Source: Thermohalobaculum sp039821125
GTDB lineage: Bacteria > Pseudomonadota > Alphaproteobacteria > Rhodobacterales > Rhodobacteraceae
NCBI GenBank assembly: GCA_039821125.1
Contig: JBCBOR010000004.1
Span: 74,691-138,690 of the forward strand
DNA length: 64,000 bases
Direction: 5' to 3'
Position numbers and translations under genes: made by a program
Shown: one piece after another, positions 35,463 to 44,026 of the stretch
Numbering within the stretch: position 1 is the first letter of the stretch
How the letters are laid out: every line of letters starts with the position of its first letter
Notes under the pieces: model-generated
The model's input: only the letters and a program-made list of their open reading frames with translations
Told to the model about the DNA's origin: nothing
Databases searched by the model: none

Positions 35463-36378
35463 GAGCACGGCGCCGGATCAACGCTGCGGGTTTGTTGCCC
35501 TGATCGGTGAGCCGAATGCAGGCAAATCCACGCTCTTGAACCAGATGGTCGGGGCCAAGGTCTCGATCGTGACGCACAAGGTGCAGACAACGCGGGCGCG
35601 GATCCGGGGGATTGCGCTTGAGGGCGCGGTACAGATTGTCTTTGTCGATACACCTGGACTGTTCCGACCGCGACGTCGGCTGGATCGGGCCATGGTGGCG
35701 TCGGCCTGGGCCGGGGCCGGGGATGCCGACATTGTCGTTCTGATGATCGAGGCACATCGCGGTCTGACTGAGGGCGTGCAAACCATTCTGGATGCGCTTG
35801 AGGAGCAGGTCGGCGACCGCCCTGTCGCCCTGGCGATCAACAAGATCGACCGGGTGCGGCGCAAGGAGTTGCTCGCGCTGGTCCAGACCATGAGCGAGGC
35901 ACGGGAGTTCTCGGAGGTCTTTATGATCTCGGCTGAGAACGGCGATGGGGTCGGTGATCTGCGCGCCTGGCTGGCGGGCAGTCTGCCGCCCGGCCCGTGG
36001 CACTATCCCGAGGATCAGATCGCCGATGCACCGCTGCGCCAGATCGCGGCCGAGATCACGCGCGAGAAACTGACCCTGCGCCTGCACCAGGAACTGCCCT
36101 ACCAGTTGACGGTCGAGACCGAGAACTGGGAGGAGCGCAAGGACGGCTCGGCCCGGATCGAGCAGATCGTCTATGTCATGCGGGACGGCCACAAGGGTAT
36201 CGTGCTGGGCAAGCGCGGCGAGACGATCAAGGCCGTTGGCGCCGAGGCCCGTTTGGATATCGCCGAGGTGTTGGGCCGGCCCGTGCATCTCTTCATCACC
36301 GTCAAGGCGCGGCCCAACTGGCAGAACGAGGCCGAGCGCTATCGTGAGATCGGGCTCGATTTTTCGGATGGCAGCTAG
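35455..36378 (+). CDS. era: GTPase Era
   Basis: Protein of 307 residues for 16S rRNA maturation and small-subunit assembly. G1 IGEPNAGKST, G3 DTPGLF, G4 NKID, G5 SAENGDG in the GTPase domain (about 10-180). The KH RNA-binding domain (about 205-300) shows IEQIVYVMRDGHKGIVLGKR and the GETIKAVG loop. Overlaps rnc upstream (8 bases) and DUF1491 downstream (11 bases), so tightly coupled. Confidence 0.95.
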   Translation: MTESTAPDQRCGFVALIGEPNAGKSTLLNQMVGAKVSIVTHKVQTTRARIRGIALEGAVQIVFVDTPGLFRPRRRLDRAMVASAWAGAGDADIVVLMIEAHRGLTEGVQTILDALEEQVGDRPVALAINKIDRVRRKELLALVQTMSEAREFSEVFMISAENGDGVGDLRAWLAGSLPPGPWHYPEDQIADAPLRQIAAEITREKLTLRLHQELPYQLTVETENWEERKDGSARIEQIVYVMRDGHKGIVLGKRGETIKAVGAEARLDIAEVLGRPVHLFITVKARPNWQNEAERYREIGLDFSDGS

Positions 36379-36700
36379 GCTCACCTCGGAATTCTGGGTC
36401 TCGGCCTATCTCGCACGGCTGTCGCGCGAGGCGATCTTCGCCCATGTCGCGCACAAGGGTGATCCGACCGCCGGGGCCGTTGCCATCAAGATCGCGACGA
36501 TGAACCGGCGCGCATCGCTCTTCATGCGCAGCTATGACAGCGATGGCGAGCGGGTCTGGGCCGCGGCCGCTGAGGACGCTGACGAGACCGAGGTTGATGA
36601 CATCATCGCGCGGCAACGCGGGTTCGACCGTGATCTCTGGGTGATCGAGGTCGAGGACCCGCGCGGGCGCCATTTGCTCGACGAAGACGGCCTTACCTGA
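36368..36700 (+). CDS. DUF1491 family protein
   Basis: Protein of 110 residues matching DUF1491: ARLTSEFWVSAYLARLS at the start, GDPTAGAVAIKIATMN, then an IIARQRGFDRDLWVIEVED block. Small cytosolic protein of unknown function, almost always between era and recO in alphaproteobacteria. Start ATG 36368 overlaps the era stop by 11 bases. Here 1142 bases separate it from canonical recO, because a RecO-like gene is inserted. Confidence 0.88.
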   Translation: MAARLTSEFWVSAYLARLSREAIFAHVAHKGDPTAGAVAIKIATMNRRASLFMRSYDSDGERVWAAAAEDADETEVDDIIARQRGFDRDLWVIEVEDPRGRHLLDEDGLT

Positions 36701-36796
36701 CCGGCCCGCGCAGAATCCGGGTGCGATCTTAACGGGCAGTTTCGATTCCCCCGGTAGCATCCGCCGCAATGCTTGGATCATGAAGTGGGGTGGTGC

Positions 36797-37636
36797 ATGT
36801 CTTTGCAGGACGCGGCAATCTTGCTCGGTGGGCGGGTCGACGAGGCGACCGGTGTTCTCACGATTGACCTGCTGACCCGGAACTATGGCCGGCGGCGCGG
36901 GCAACTCGAGGACGGTGCAGACGAGACGTTTCTGGAACGCGGCTGCCGTCTCGAGGTCGAGCTTGACGCGACGGACAGCACCGACGCGAGTACATTTGTT
37001 GTCGACACCGTCACGCATACCACCGGGAACTCGCAGGATGCCGACACTGAAGAGCTGGTGATGTCCGCGCTGAAGGCGGTTGCCGATGTGCTGATCCCGC
37101 AGAACGAGCCCTGCCCTGAGCTTTACGATGCCACGCAGGACGTTTTGCAGGCGCTGGCCGGCGCCAACGCGCGCTGGCCGATTGTCTATGCCCTTTGGGA
37201 GTTCGAACTCCTGAAATCACTGGGTCTGATCAACGATCTTAACCGGTGTCGCCCGGCATATCGTCATGGCGAGCAGATCTATCACTCGCCGCGTCGCAAT
37301 AAATTCTTCACCCGGACCGAGGCCGGTGCCTTTCTGGACAAGGTTGTGCCGGTTCCGGGGTTCCTGATCGGCGGCAAGAACGCCACGGTCATCCAGGTGA
37401 AGCAGGCCCTGGAGCTCTCGAAGCACATCATGCTCCGCCACGCGCTGCCGGACACGACCGATCCCGAGATGATGACCAAGCGTGACGCGGTGGTTGAGCA
37501 TGTCTCGACGCTCACGTCGATCCCGCGGATCGAGAAACCGGTCAAATCGTATGTGGCCGATGACGCCGATATCAAACGGCGTCTGCTCGCCACCCGGCCT
37601 CTGACGGTGTCCTACTCGATCACCGCATCGCGATAG
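36797..37636 (+). CDS. Divergent RecO-like protein (paralogue of adjacent recO)
   Basis: Protein of 279 residues from ATG 36797 with GGGGTGGTGC upstream. By eye it aligns with the neighbouring RecO from end to end: DAAILLGGR/DEGILLWVR and LTRNYGRRRGQL/LTREHGRHSGLV in the OB-fold; PCPELYDATQDVLQAL/PNAELYERTLALMDTL and WPIVYALWEFELLKSLG/WPVDYAAWELMLLGALG in the helical part; YHSPRRNKFF/YVSPRSGRAV; PVPGFLIGG/PLPQFLLGM. It lacks RecO's acidic C-terminal tail. Similarity is low overall, so it has diverged long or changed function. It may bind DNA, SSB or RecR. Confidence 0.75.
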   Translation: MSLQDAAILLGGRVDEATGVLTIDLLTRNYGRRRGQLEDGADETFLERGCRLEVELDATDSTDASTFVVDTVTHTTGNSQDADTEELVMSALKAVADVLIPQNEPCPELYDATQDVLQALAGANARWPIVYALWEFELLKSLGLINDLNRCRPAYRHGEQIYHSPRRNKFFTRTEAGAFLDKVVPVPGFLIGGKNATVIQVKQALELSKHIMLRHALPDTTDPEMMTKRDAVVEHVSTLTSIPRIEKPVKSYVADDADIKRRLLATRPLTVSYSITASR

Positions 37637-37842
37637 GACAGCGTTTCCGGGCACAGCCGGCTTCATTCTTGCGCAATTTTCCGTCAGTATAGTTTCGGGC
37701 GTATTATCCGGTGCGCCGGAGGATACGTGCCGCCTGCGTGGATGCCCATGTGCCCGACTTGGGACATCGGACCGTCTGCGCAGGGTCGGCATCGTATATC
37801 GGTTCCTGACGGACCGGCAGGGAGTGGAGAGGCCAAGGCCCG

Positions 37843-38694
37843 ATGCAGTGGCGCGATGAAGGCATACTGCTGTGGGTGCGCCGTCACGGTGAGAACGCTG
37901 CAATCATCGAGACGTTGACGCGCGAGCATGGGCGCCATTCCGGTCTGGTACGGGGCGGGGCCTCGAAGTCGCACGCCGCCATTCTGCAGCCGGGTGCACA
38001 GCTCTCGCTTGAGTGGAGTGCGCGCCTTGCCGAACATCTCGGCGCGTTCAAGGTCGATCTGGTGCGCGCACGGGCCGGGGTGTTGTTGGGCGACCGGAAC
38101 AAGCTCGCCGCGCTCAACGTGATCTCCGCCCTGCTTGTGCAGTTCCTGCCGGACCGCGAACCGAACGCCGAGCTTTACGAGAGGACGCTCGCGCTGATGG
38201 ACACGCTGGCGAGCGAGAGCCCGTCCTGGCCGGTCGACTATGCGGCGTGGGAACTGATGCTGCTGGGCGCGCTTGGGTTCGGTCTCGATTTCAGCCGCTG
38301 TGCGGCGACGGGGCTGTCGGAAGATCTGGTCTATGTCTCGCCGCGCTCGGGCCGCGCCGTGTGTCGGCATGCGGGCGGGCCCTATGCCGACAAGATGCTC
38401 CCGCTGCCGCAGTTTCTGCTGGGGATGGGGACGCCGGGTATTGGCGATGTGCGCGAGTCGCTTCGGATGACCGGCTACTTCCTGACACATTGGGTGTGCC
38501 CGGCCTTCGAGGTGAAGGAGCTTCCTGCGTCGCGCGCGCGTCTGACCCGCCTGCTCGAGACCTTCGTCATCACGGAACCGGAAGACGAGGAAGACGAGTT
38601 CACCGAGGAGGAGAAGGCCTGGTTGCGCCAGTGGGAGGAGAAGGAGGACGCCCGTGCTTCCGCCCGGCGTGGCGATCACGAAGTGTCTGTCTGA
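37843..38694 (+). CDS. recO: DNA repair protein RecO
   Basis: Protein of 283 residues acting in the RecFOR pathway to load RecA on SSB-coated DNA. N-terminal OB-fold (about 1-80; MQWRDEGILLWVRRHGEN), helical domain, and the alphaproteobacterial CAATGLSEDLVYVSPRSGRA segment. It is longer than typical (about 240) because of a highly acidic tail (about 245-270, EPEDEEDEFTEEEKAW). 206 bases separate it from the RecO-like gene; I see no gene in that gap. It appears to close the rpoZ-to-recO run. Confidence 0.92.
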   Translation: MQWRDEGILLWVRRHGENAAIIETLTREHGRHSGLVRGGASKSHAAILQPGAQLSLEWSARLAEHLGAFKVDLVRARAGVLLGDRNKLAALNVISALLVQFLPDREPNAELYERTLALMDTLASESPSWPVDYAAWELMLLGALGFGLDFSRCAATGLSEDLVYVSPRSGRAVCRHAGGPYADKMLPLPQFLLGMGTPGIGDVRESLRMTGYFLTHWVCPAFEVKELPASRARLTRLLETFVITEPEDEEDEFTEEEKAWLRQWEEKEDARASARRGDHEVSV

Positions 38695-38827
38695 CACCAA
38701 AGCGGATTTGGGACGCTGACAGAGTGACATATAGGCGAATGGGGCCTCATCGCTTATATGGTTCTTGACCGAGTGCGGGATCCCGGATCAGAACATCCCG
38801 CAAGACGTTCAAGACAGCGGGGCCTTC

Positions 38828-39778
38828 ATGACCAAGCCTGACCTGACCATCTTTCTTGCCGACCCGCGGGGGTTCTGCGCAGGCGTCGTGAGGGCCATCG
38901 ACATCGTCGAGAAGGCGATCGAAAAGTGGGGGGCACCGGTCTACGTCCGCCACGAGATCGTGCATAACAAGCACGTGGTCGATGATCTGAAGGGCAAGGG
39001 TGCGGTGTTCGTCGAGGAGCTTGAGGAATGCCCGGATGACCGCCCGGTGGTGTTCTCGGCCCATGGCGTTCCCAAAGCGGTCCCGGCCGAAGCTGAACGG
39101 CGCCAGATGCTCTACGTCGATGCAACCTGTCCGCTTGTCTCGAAAGTGCATATCGAGGCGGAACGCCACTCCCACCGTGGCCTGCAGATCGTGATGATCG
39201 GCCATGCCGGCCACCCGGAGACCGTGGGGACGATGGGGCAACTGCCGGACGGCGAGGTGATCCTGGTCGAGACGCCCGAGGATGTCGCGGAGATCGAGCC
39301 CCGCAACCCGGAGAAACTTGCCTTCATCACGCAGACGACCTTGTCGGTCGACGACACCGCCGAGATCGTCGCTGCTCTGCAGACGCGTTTCCCAGCCATC
39401 GTCGGCCCGCACAAGGAAGACATCTGCTATGCGACGACGAACCGTCAGGCTGCGGTGAAGGAGATGGCTCCGAACATTCAGGCTCTTCTCGTGGTCGGAG
39501 CGCCGAACTCATCGAACTCCAAACGTCTGGTCGAGGTTGGTCGCGCGGCAGGCTGCGGCTATGCAATGCTGGTTCAGACTGCGGCCGATATCGATTGGCG
39601 CGCCATCGAAGGCGTGAAATCCGTAGGGATCACAGCCGGGGCCAGTGCGCCGGAAGTCTTGGTGGCCGGTGTCCTCGACGCGTTTCGTGAGCGCTATACC
39701 GTGTCGATCGAGAGGGTCGTGACCGCCGAGGAGAACGTGTCGTTCAAGGTTCCCCGTGTGCTGCGTGAAGCGTCATGA
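38828..39778 (+). CDS. ispH: 4-hydroxy-3-methylbut-2-enyl diphosphate reductase
   Basis: Iron-sulfur enzyme of 316 residues, last step of the MEP isoprenoid pathway. Three cluster cysteines are visible: DPRGFCAGVVRAI, VDATCPLVSKVH and EDICYATTNRQ. HEIVHNKHVVDDL and GLQIVMIGHAGHPET are also conserved. ATG 38828 opens the conserved domain; a GTG/ATG region upstream from 38765 is not conserved. Its stop overlaps the methyltransferase start by four bases. Confidence 0.95.
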   Translation: MTKPDLTIFLADPRGFCAGVVRAIDIVEKAIEKWGAPVYVRHEIVHNKHVVDDLKGKGAVFVEELEECPDDRPVVFSAHGVPKAVPAEAERRQMLYVDATCPLVSKVHIEAERHSHRGLQIVMIGHAGHPETVGTMGQLPDGEVILVETPEDVAEIEPRNPEKLAFITQTTLSVDDTAEIVAALQTRFPAIVGPHKEDICYATTNRQAAVKEMAPNIQALLVVGAPNSSNSKRLVEVGRAAGCGYAMLVQTAADIDWRAIEGVKSVGITAGASAPEVLVAGVLDAFRERYTVSIERVVTAEENVSFKVPRVLREAS

Positions 39779-40371
39779 GCGGCGATAACAAGACACTCGA
39801 GTTCTACACGCGCGAGGCGTCGGCCTATGCTGATTACACCTCGCAGGAGAAGCGCAGCCCGCTGCTGAAAAGATTTGCCGCGTTTCTGCCTGAAGGCGGC
39901 GATGTGCTTGATTTCGGCTGCGGCTCGGGCTGGGGCGCGAACCGCTTCAATGAAATGGGATTTCGGGCCGTTGGCTTTGACGGATCGGAGGGTTTGGCCG
40001 CCGAGGCACGCGAGCGTTACGCTGTCGAGGTGACCGTGGGCCGCTTCGATACGTTCAGCGCCGAGTCCGCGTATGATGGGATATGGGCCTCGTTCTGCCT
40101 GCTCCACGACACGCGGGAGGCAATGCCGGGTCATCTGGCGCGCCTCCACCGGGCTTTGCGTCCGGGCGGCGCAATTTATATCGGCCTGAAGGAAGGCGAG
40201 GGTGCGCACCGTGACAGTCTTGGTCGTCTCTACACCTACTTCGGAACGGATGAGATGACAGGGTTGCTCACCGCTGCCGGGTTCGGGCGGATCGCGACGG
40301 AAACCGATCAGACGACCGGCTATGACGGCGCGGACGTGATCTCGCTGCACATTTTCGCCCATCGGGACTGA
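39775..40371 (+). CDS. Class I SAM-dependent methyltransferase
   Basis: Protein of 198 residues with SAM motif I VLDFGCGSGWGANRF (about 43-57), an acidic ligand in GFDGSEGL, and a motif IV-like YDGIWASFCLLHD. Substrate not evident; the fold resembles small-molecule (UbiE/Tam-like) methyltransferases. It is coupled to ispH by an ATGA overlap and followed by rnhA after 7 bases. Confidence 0.85.
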   Translation: MSGDNKTLEFYTREASAYADYTSQEKRSPLLKRFAAFLPEGGDVLDFGCGSGWGANRFNEMGFRAVGFDGSEGLAAEARERYAVEVTVGRFDTFSAESAYDGIWASFCLLHDTREAMPGHLARLHRALRPGGAIYIGLKEGEGAHRDSLGRLYTYFGTDEMTGLLTAAGFGRIATETDQTTGYDGADVISLHIFAHRD

Positions 40372-40378
40372 CCGCGCG

Positions 40379-40876
40379 GTGGCCGAGCTTTTCGCCTACA
40401 CCGACGGGGCGTGTTCGGGCAATCCGGGTCCCGGCGGCTGGGGCGTTGTCCTTCAGGCCGTGTCGGGCGGCGAGATCGTCAAGGACCGCGAACTGTCTGG
40501 CGCCGAGGGTGGAAGCACCAACAATCGGATGGAACTGATGGCCGCGATCTCGGCGCTGGAAACACTGGAGCGCGCCGCCGACATCACGGTTGTTACCGAC
40601 TCGACCTATGTGCGCGACGGGATCACCGGGTGGATCCACGGCTGGAAACGCAATGGCTGGAAGACCGCCTCGAAGAAGCCGGTGAAGAATGCGGACCTCT
40701 GGCAACGACTAGACGCGGCCCAGGCGCGCCACCGCGTGACCTGGGAGTGGATCAAGGGCCATGCCGGTCATGATCAGAACGAACGCGCCGATGCGCTGGC
40801 CCGCGCGGCGATCAAGGCGATGAAGGATGCGGCGGCGAACGACAGCGATGCCAAGGCCGAGGAGGTCTCGAAGTGA
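40379..40876 (+). CDS. rnhA: Ribonuclease HI
   Basis: Protein of 165 residues degrading RNA in RNA-DNA hybrids. The catalytic acidic residues sit in YTDGACSGNPGPGGWG, NNRMELMAAISALE, VVTDSTYVRDGI and GHDQNERADALARAA. GTG start at 40379. The C-terminal tail is Ala/Lys/Asp-rich and longer than E. coli RNase HI. It shares its stop (GTGA) with the start of the molybdenum hydroxylase gene. Confidence 0.95.
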   Translation: MAELFAYTDGACSGNPGPGGWGVVLQAVSGGEIVKDRELSGAEGGSTNNRMELMAAISALETLERAADITVVTDSTYVRDGITGWIHGWKRNGWKTASKKPVKNADLWQRLDAAQARHRVTWEWIKGHAGHDQNERADALARAAIKAMKDAAANDSDAKAEEVSK

Positions 40877-43137
40877 TCCGCGGCGCTGACGACGACCTTG
40901 TGCGCGGCAAAGGGCGCTTTGTCGACGATGTGTCGCTGTCCGGTCAGCTTTCGATGACGATCGTCCGCTCGCCAGTCGCGCATGGTGTCCTGAAGCACGT
41001 GGATATCGCGACTGCGCGGTCCATGCCCGGTGTGCGCGCGGTGCTGCAGGCCTCGGACCTCGACGCGATGGATATCGGGCCGCTGCCCTGCCGTGCACCC
41101 ATCGACGGCTCGGATGGTCCGATGATCGAGCCGCGCCGCCCTGTTCTGGCGGACGGCAAAGTCGTGCATGTCGGGCAGGCGGTTGTGGCCGTGATCGCCG
41201 AGACATCAGCGGCCGCCATGGATGCGGCCGAGACGGTGGATCTGGACATCGACGCCCTGCCTGCGGTCACCGACGTGACACGGGCCAGTAACCCCGAGAT
41301 CGCTCCGATCTGGGCAGAGGCGCCCGCCAACCGGTCCTTTCGCTGGGAGCGCGGCAATGGCGCAGAGGCCGACCGCCTGATTGCCTCCGCTGCCAATGTC
41401 GTGCGGCAACAGGTGGTCCATCCACGGATCGCGATCTCCCCGCTCGAGCCACGGGGCTGCATCGCGATGTATGACCCGGCCACCAGACGCTTCGATCTGG
41501 AGAGCCCCAGCCAGGGTGTCGTCTCGCTGCGCACGGCGCTTGCCGAATGTCTTGGCATCGACACAGCCGACCTGCGTGTCCGCACGGGCGATGTGGGCGG
41601 CAGTTTCGCGGCCAAGATCTGGCCCTTCCCCGAGCATGTGCTGGCGCTGATCGGCGCGCGTCTGACCGGTGCGCCCGTCAAGTGGGTCGGCACCCGGTCC
41701 GAGGCTTATGTGGCCGATGCCGCCGGACGGGGCCGTGTCGACGAGGCTGAGCTCGCCTTGGATACCGACGGCCGTTTCCTCGCATTCCGCATCCGCGCTC
41801 AGGCCGATCTCGGCGCATTCGTGCACACGGTTGCGCCGCATGTCGTCACCACAGGCGCGGTCAGGCCATTTGGCCAGCTCTACGACATTCCTGGCCAGCA
41901 CTACGCGGTCGAAGCATTGTTCACCAATGCTGTGCCGACCGATGCCTACCGCGGCGCGGGCAAACCTGAAAGCGCGGCAACCCTTGAGCGGTTGATCGAT
42001 CTCGCCGCAACAGAGCTGAACATTGACCGGCTGGATCTGCGCCGCCGCAACCTGATCCGGCCCGAGGCGCTGCCTCATGCGACCCCGATGGGCGAGACGA
42101 TGGATGCCGGGGATTTTCCGGCCATCGCGGATCGTATCGCGGTGGCGGCGGATTGGCCGGGTCTTGCCGCCCGAAAAGCCGAGAGCCGCGCGCGCGGCAA
42201 TCTGCGGGGCGCCGGCATCGGGTTCCACCTGCATGCAACGGGCGGCTCGACCGCCGAGCGCAGTTTTGTTCAGGCCCGCGCAGATGGCACCGTGCTCGTC
42301 CGAACCGGTGCACAGGACAGCGGCCAGGGGCACCGGCGTGCGCTGGCTGCGGTGGCGGCGGAGGCGCTTGAGATCCCGGTCGATCAGATCGTGGTCGAAC
42401 AGGGCGACAGCGCGTGGCTTGCCATTGGCGGTGGGTCCGGCGGGTCGAACCTGCTGCCGGTTGCGGCGAACACGGTGCACCGTGCGGCGCACACCATGCT
42501 CGACAGCGCCAAGGAAATCGCTGCCGGAATGCTGGAGACCGCCACAGTCGATCTCTCCTATGGGGCCGGTGCGTTCCGGATTGTCGGCACGGACCGTGCG
42601 GTCTCGCTGACCGAGGTCGCGCGGCGGGCCGAGACGGACGACAAACCCGGCTGCGTCGGGGAGGTCGATTTCGAAGGCACGCACACCACGTTCCCCAATG
42701 GCTCCTATCTCTGCGAGGTCGAGGTTGATCCGGCCACAGGGGAGGTGCGCATCGACCGATGGACCGGTGTCGATGACCTCGGGCGGATCATCGACGATGC
42801 GGGCGCGCGTGGCCAGATCCAGGGCGGGATCGCGCAAGGCATTGGCGAGGCGTTGATGGAAGGCATGTGCTTCAACGGTGATGGTCAGCCGCTGACCGCG
42901 TCCATGCTGGATGCGGCCCTTCCGCGAGCGGATCAGGTCCCGGCCTTCGTTCTGGACTGGGCGCCGACACCAAGCCCGAACGCTCTGCTCGGGGCGAAGG
43001 GTTGCGGCGAGCTTGCCGCGATCGGGGCGCCGGGTGTTGTCATCAACGCTGTCATGGATGCGCTGGCCTCCGAAGGTGTGCGCCATATCGACATGCCGCT
43101 GACGCCGCTGAAAATCTGGCAGTCCCTAGCGCGCTGA
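40873..43137 (+). CDS. Xanthine dehydrogenase/aldehyde oxidase family molybdopterin-binding subunit
   Basis: Protein of 754 residues. Residues about 1-115 form the Ald_Xan_dh a/b hammerhead (DLVRGKGRFVDDV, LSMTIVRSPVAHG). The remainder is the molybdopterin domain: GDVGGSFAAKIWPFPE, AYRGAGKPESA, the cofactor region TGAQDSGQGHRRALA, and the catalytic Glu in GAKGCGELAAIGAPG. AYRGAGKPE points away from CO dehydrogenase, which carries AYRCSFR. The usual FAD and 2Fe-2S subunits are not in the window, so it may act with partners encoded elsewhere. The GTG start overlaps the rnhA stop. Confidence 0.85.
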   Translation: MIRGADDDLVRGKGRFVDDVSLSGQLSMTIVRSPVAHGVLKHVDIATARSMPGVRAVLQASDLDAMDIGPLPCRAPIDGSDGPMIEPRRPVLADGKVVHVGQAVVAVIAETSAAAMDAAETVDLDIDALPAVTDVTRASNPEIAPIWAEAPANRSFRWERGNGAEADRLIASAANVVRQQVVHPRIAISPLEPRGCIAMYDPATRRFDLESPSQGVVSLRTALAECLGIDTADLRVRTGDVGGSFAAKIWPFPEHVLALIGARLTGAPVKWVGTRSEAYVADAAGRGRVDEAELALDTDGRFLAFRIRAQADLGAFVHTVAPHVVTTGAVRPFGQLYDIPGQHYAVEALFTNAVPTDAYRGAGKPESAATLERLIDLAATELNIDRLDLRRRNLIRPEALPHATPMGETMDAGDFPAIADRIAVAADWPGLAARKAESRARGNLRGAGIGFHLHATGGSTAERSFVQARADGTVLVRTGAQDSGQGHRRALAAVAAEALEIPVDQIVVEQGDSAWLAIGGGSGGSNLLPVAANTVHRAAHTMLDSAKEIAAGMLETATVDLSYGAGAFRIVGTDRAVSLTEVARRAETDDKPGCVGEVDFEGTHTTFPNGSYLCEVEVDPATGEVRIDRWTGVDDLGRIIDDAGARGQIQGGIAQGIGEALMEGMCFNGDGQPLTASMLDAALPRADQVPAFVLDWAPTPSPNALLGAKGCGELAAIGAPGVVINAVMDALASEGVRHIDMPLTPLKIWQSLAR

Positions 43138-43998
43138 GCCGCCGCGGATCTGCTCGCGATGCAGGGTGTAGAGGCCGGTCGCAACGATGATCCCGGCGCC
43201 GGCCCAGGTCATCAGATCGGGCAAATCGCCAAAGACCAGAAAGCCGAGGATCAGCGCCCAAAGCAGGTTGGAATAGCGGAACGGAGACACTGCCCCGACA
43301 TCGCCGACGCGCATCGCTTCTACTCCCGCATAGTATCCGACCAGAAGAAATCCTGACGCGGCGACCAGATACACCAACGTCTCCATATCGACGGGCTGCC
43401 AGCCGATGGCCAGGGTTGCCAGCAAGCCAGCCAGGGTGATCGACACGCTGGTGATCACGGTGACAAGCAGGCCGGGAACCGCGCGCGACAGGCGCCGGGT
43501 TGTTATGTCGCGCATGACAATGAAACCGACGGCGACGAGGGCGGAGAGCGAGTAGATGTTGAACCCCTCGGTGCCCGGGCGCACGATCAGCAGCACCCCC
43601 AGAAAGCCGACGGCGATGGCGGTGTAGCGGCGCCAACCCACCGGATCGCCGAGCACCAGCGCAGCCGCGAGCGTCACGCCCAGGGATGCCGCCTGAATGA
43701 TCGCAACGGCGTTGGCGATGGGCATGTTGAAGAGCGCTGTGAGGAAGAAGCACGTCGCACCAACTTCGCCCACCGTGCGCCATGCGATCTGGCCCCGGTC
43801 GGTGCCGCGCGGGCGGTATGACAGCGCGCCGCGCTGCCAGGCCAGCAGCACGATCAGCACCGTGGCGCAGAGACCGCGAAGCAGAATGGCCTGAAACAGC
43901 GGGACCTGATCTGCAACGGCTTTCATCAGCGTATCGTTGACCACGAAGCCGATCATGCTGAGCGACATCCAGAGCGCGCCGCGAACGTTGTCGCTCAT
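43126..43998 (-). CDS. EamA/DMT family transporter (copy A)
   Basis: Protein of 290 residues with ten predicted helices in two EamA repeats (LWMSLSMIGFVVNDTLMKAV at the start, LLWALILGFLVFGDLPDLMT in the second). It is an inner-membrane exporter or permease of the drug/metabolite type, substrate unknown. Its 3' end overlaps the converging molybdenum-subunit gene by 12 bases. Same strand as the amidase that follows after 28 bases; a similar EamA protein is encoded on the amidase's other side. Confidence 0.88.
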   Translation of the reverse strand: MSDNVRGALWMSLSMIGFVVNDTLMKAVADQVPLFQAILLRGLCATVLIVLLAWQRGALSYRPRGTDRGQIAWRTVGEVGATCFFLTALFNMPIANAVAIIQAASLGVTLAAALVLGDPVGWRRYTAIAVGFLGVLLIVRPGTEGFNIYSLSALVAVGFIVMRDITTRRLSRAVPGLLVTVITSVSITLAGLLATLAIGWQPVDMETLVYLVAASGFLLVGYYAGVEAMRVGDVGAVSPFRYSNLLWALILGFLVFGDLPDLMTWAGAGIIVATGLYTLHREQIRGGSAR

Positions 43999-44026
43999 CG
44001 GGTGAGGCCGTGTTCCACGGGCTCGG

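Noticed and set aside
41206..43086. A 626-codon minus-strand open frame antisense to the molybdenum hydroxylase
   Set aside because: Conserved motifs are on the plus strand throughout.
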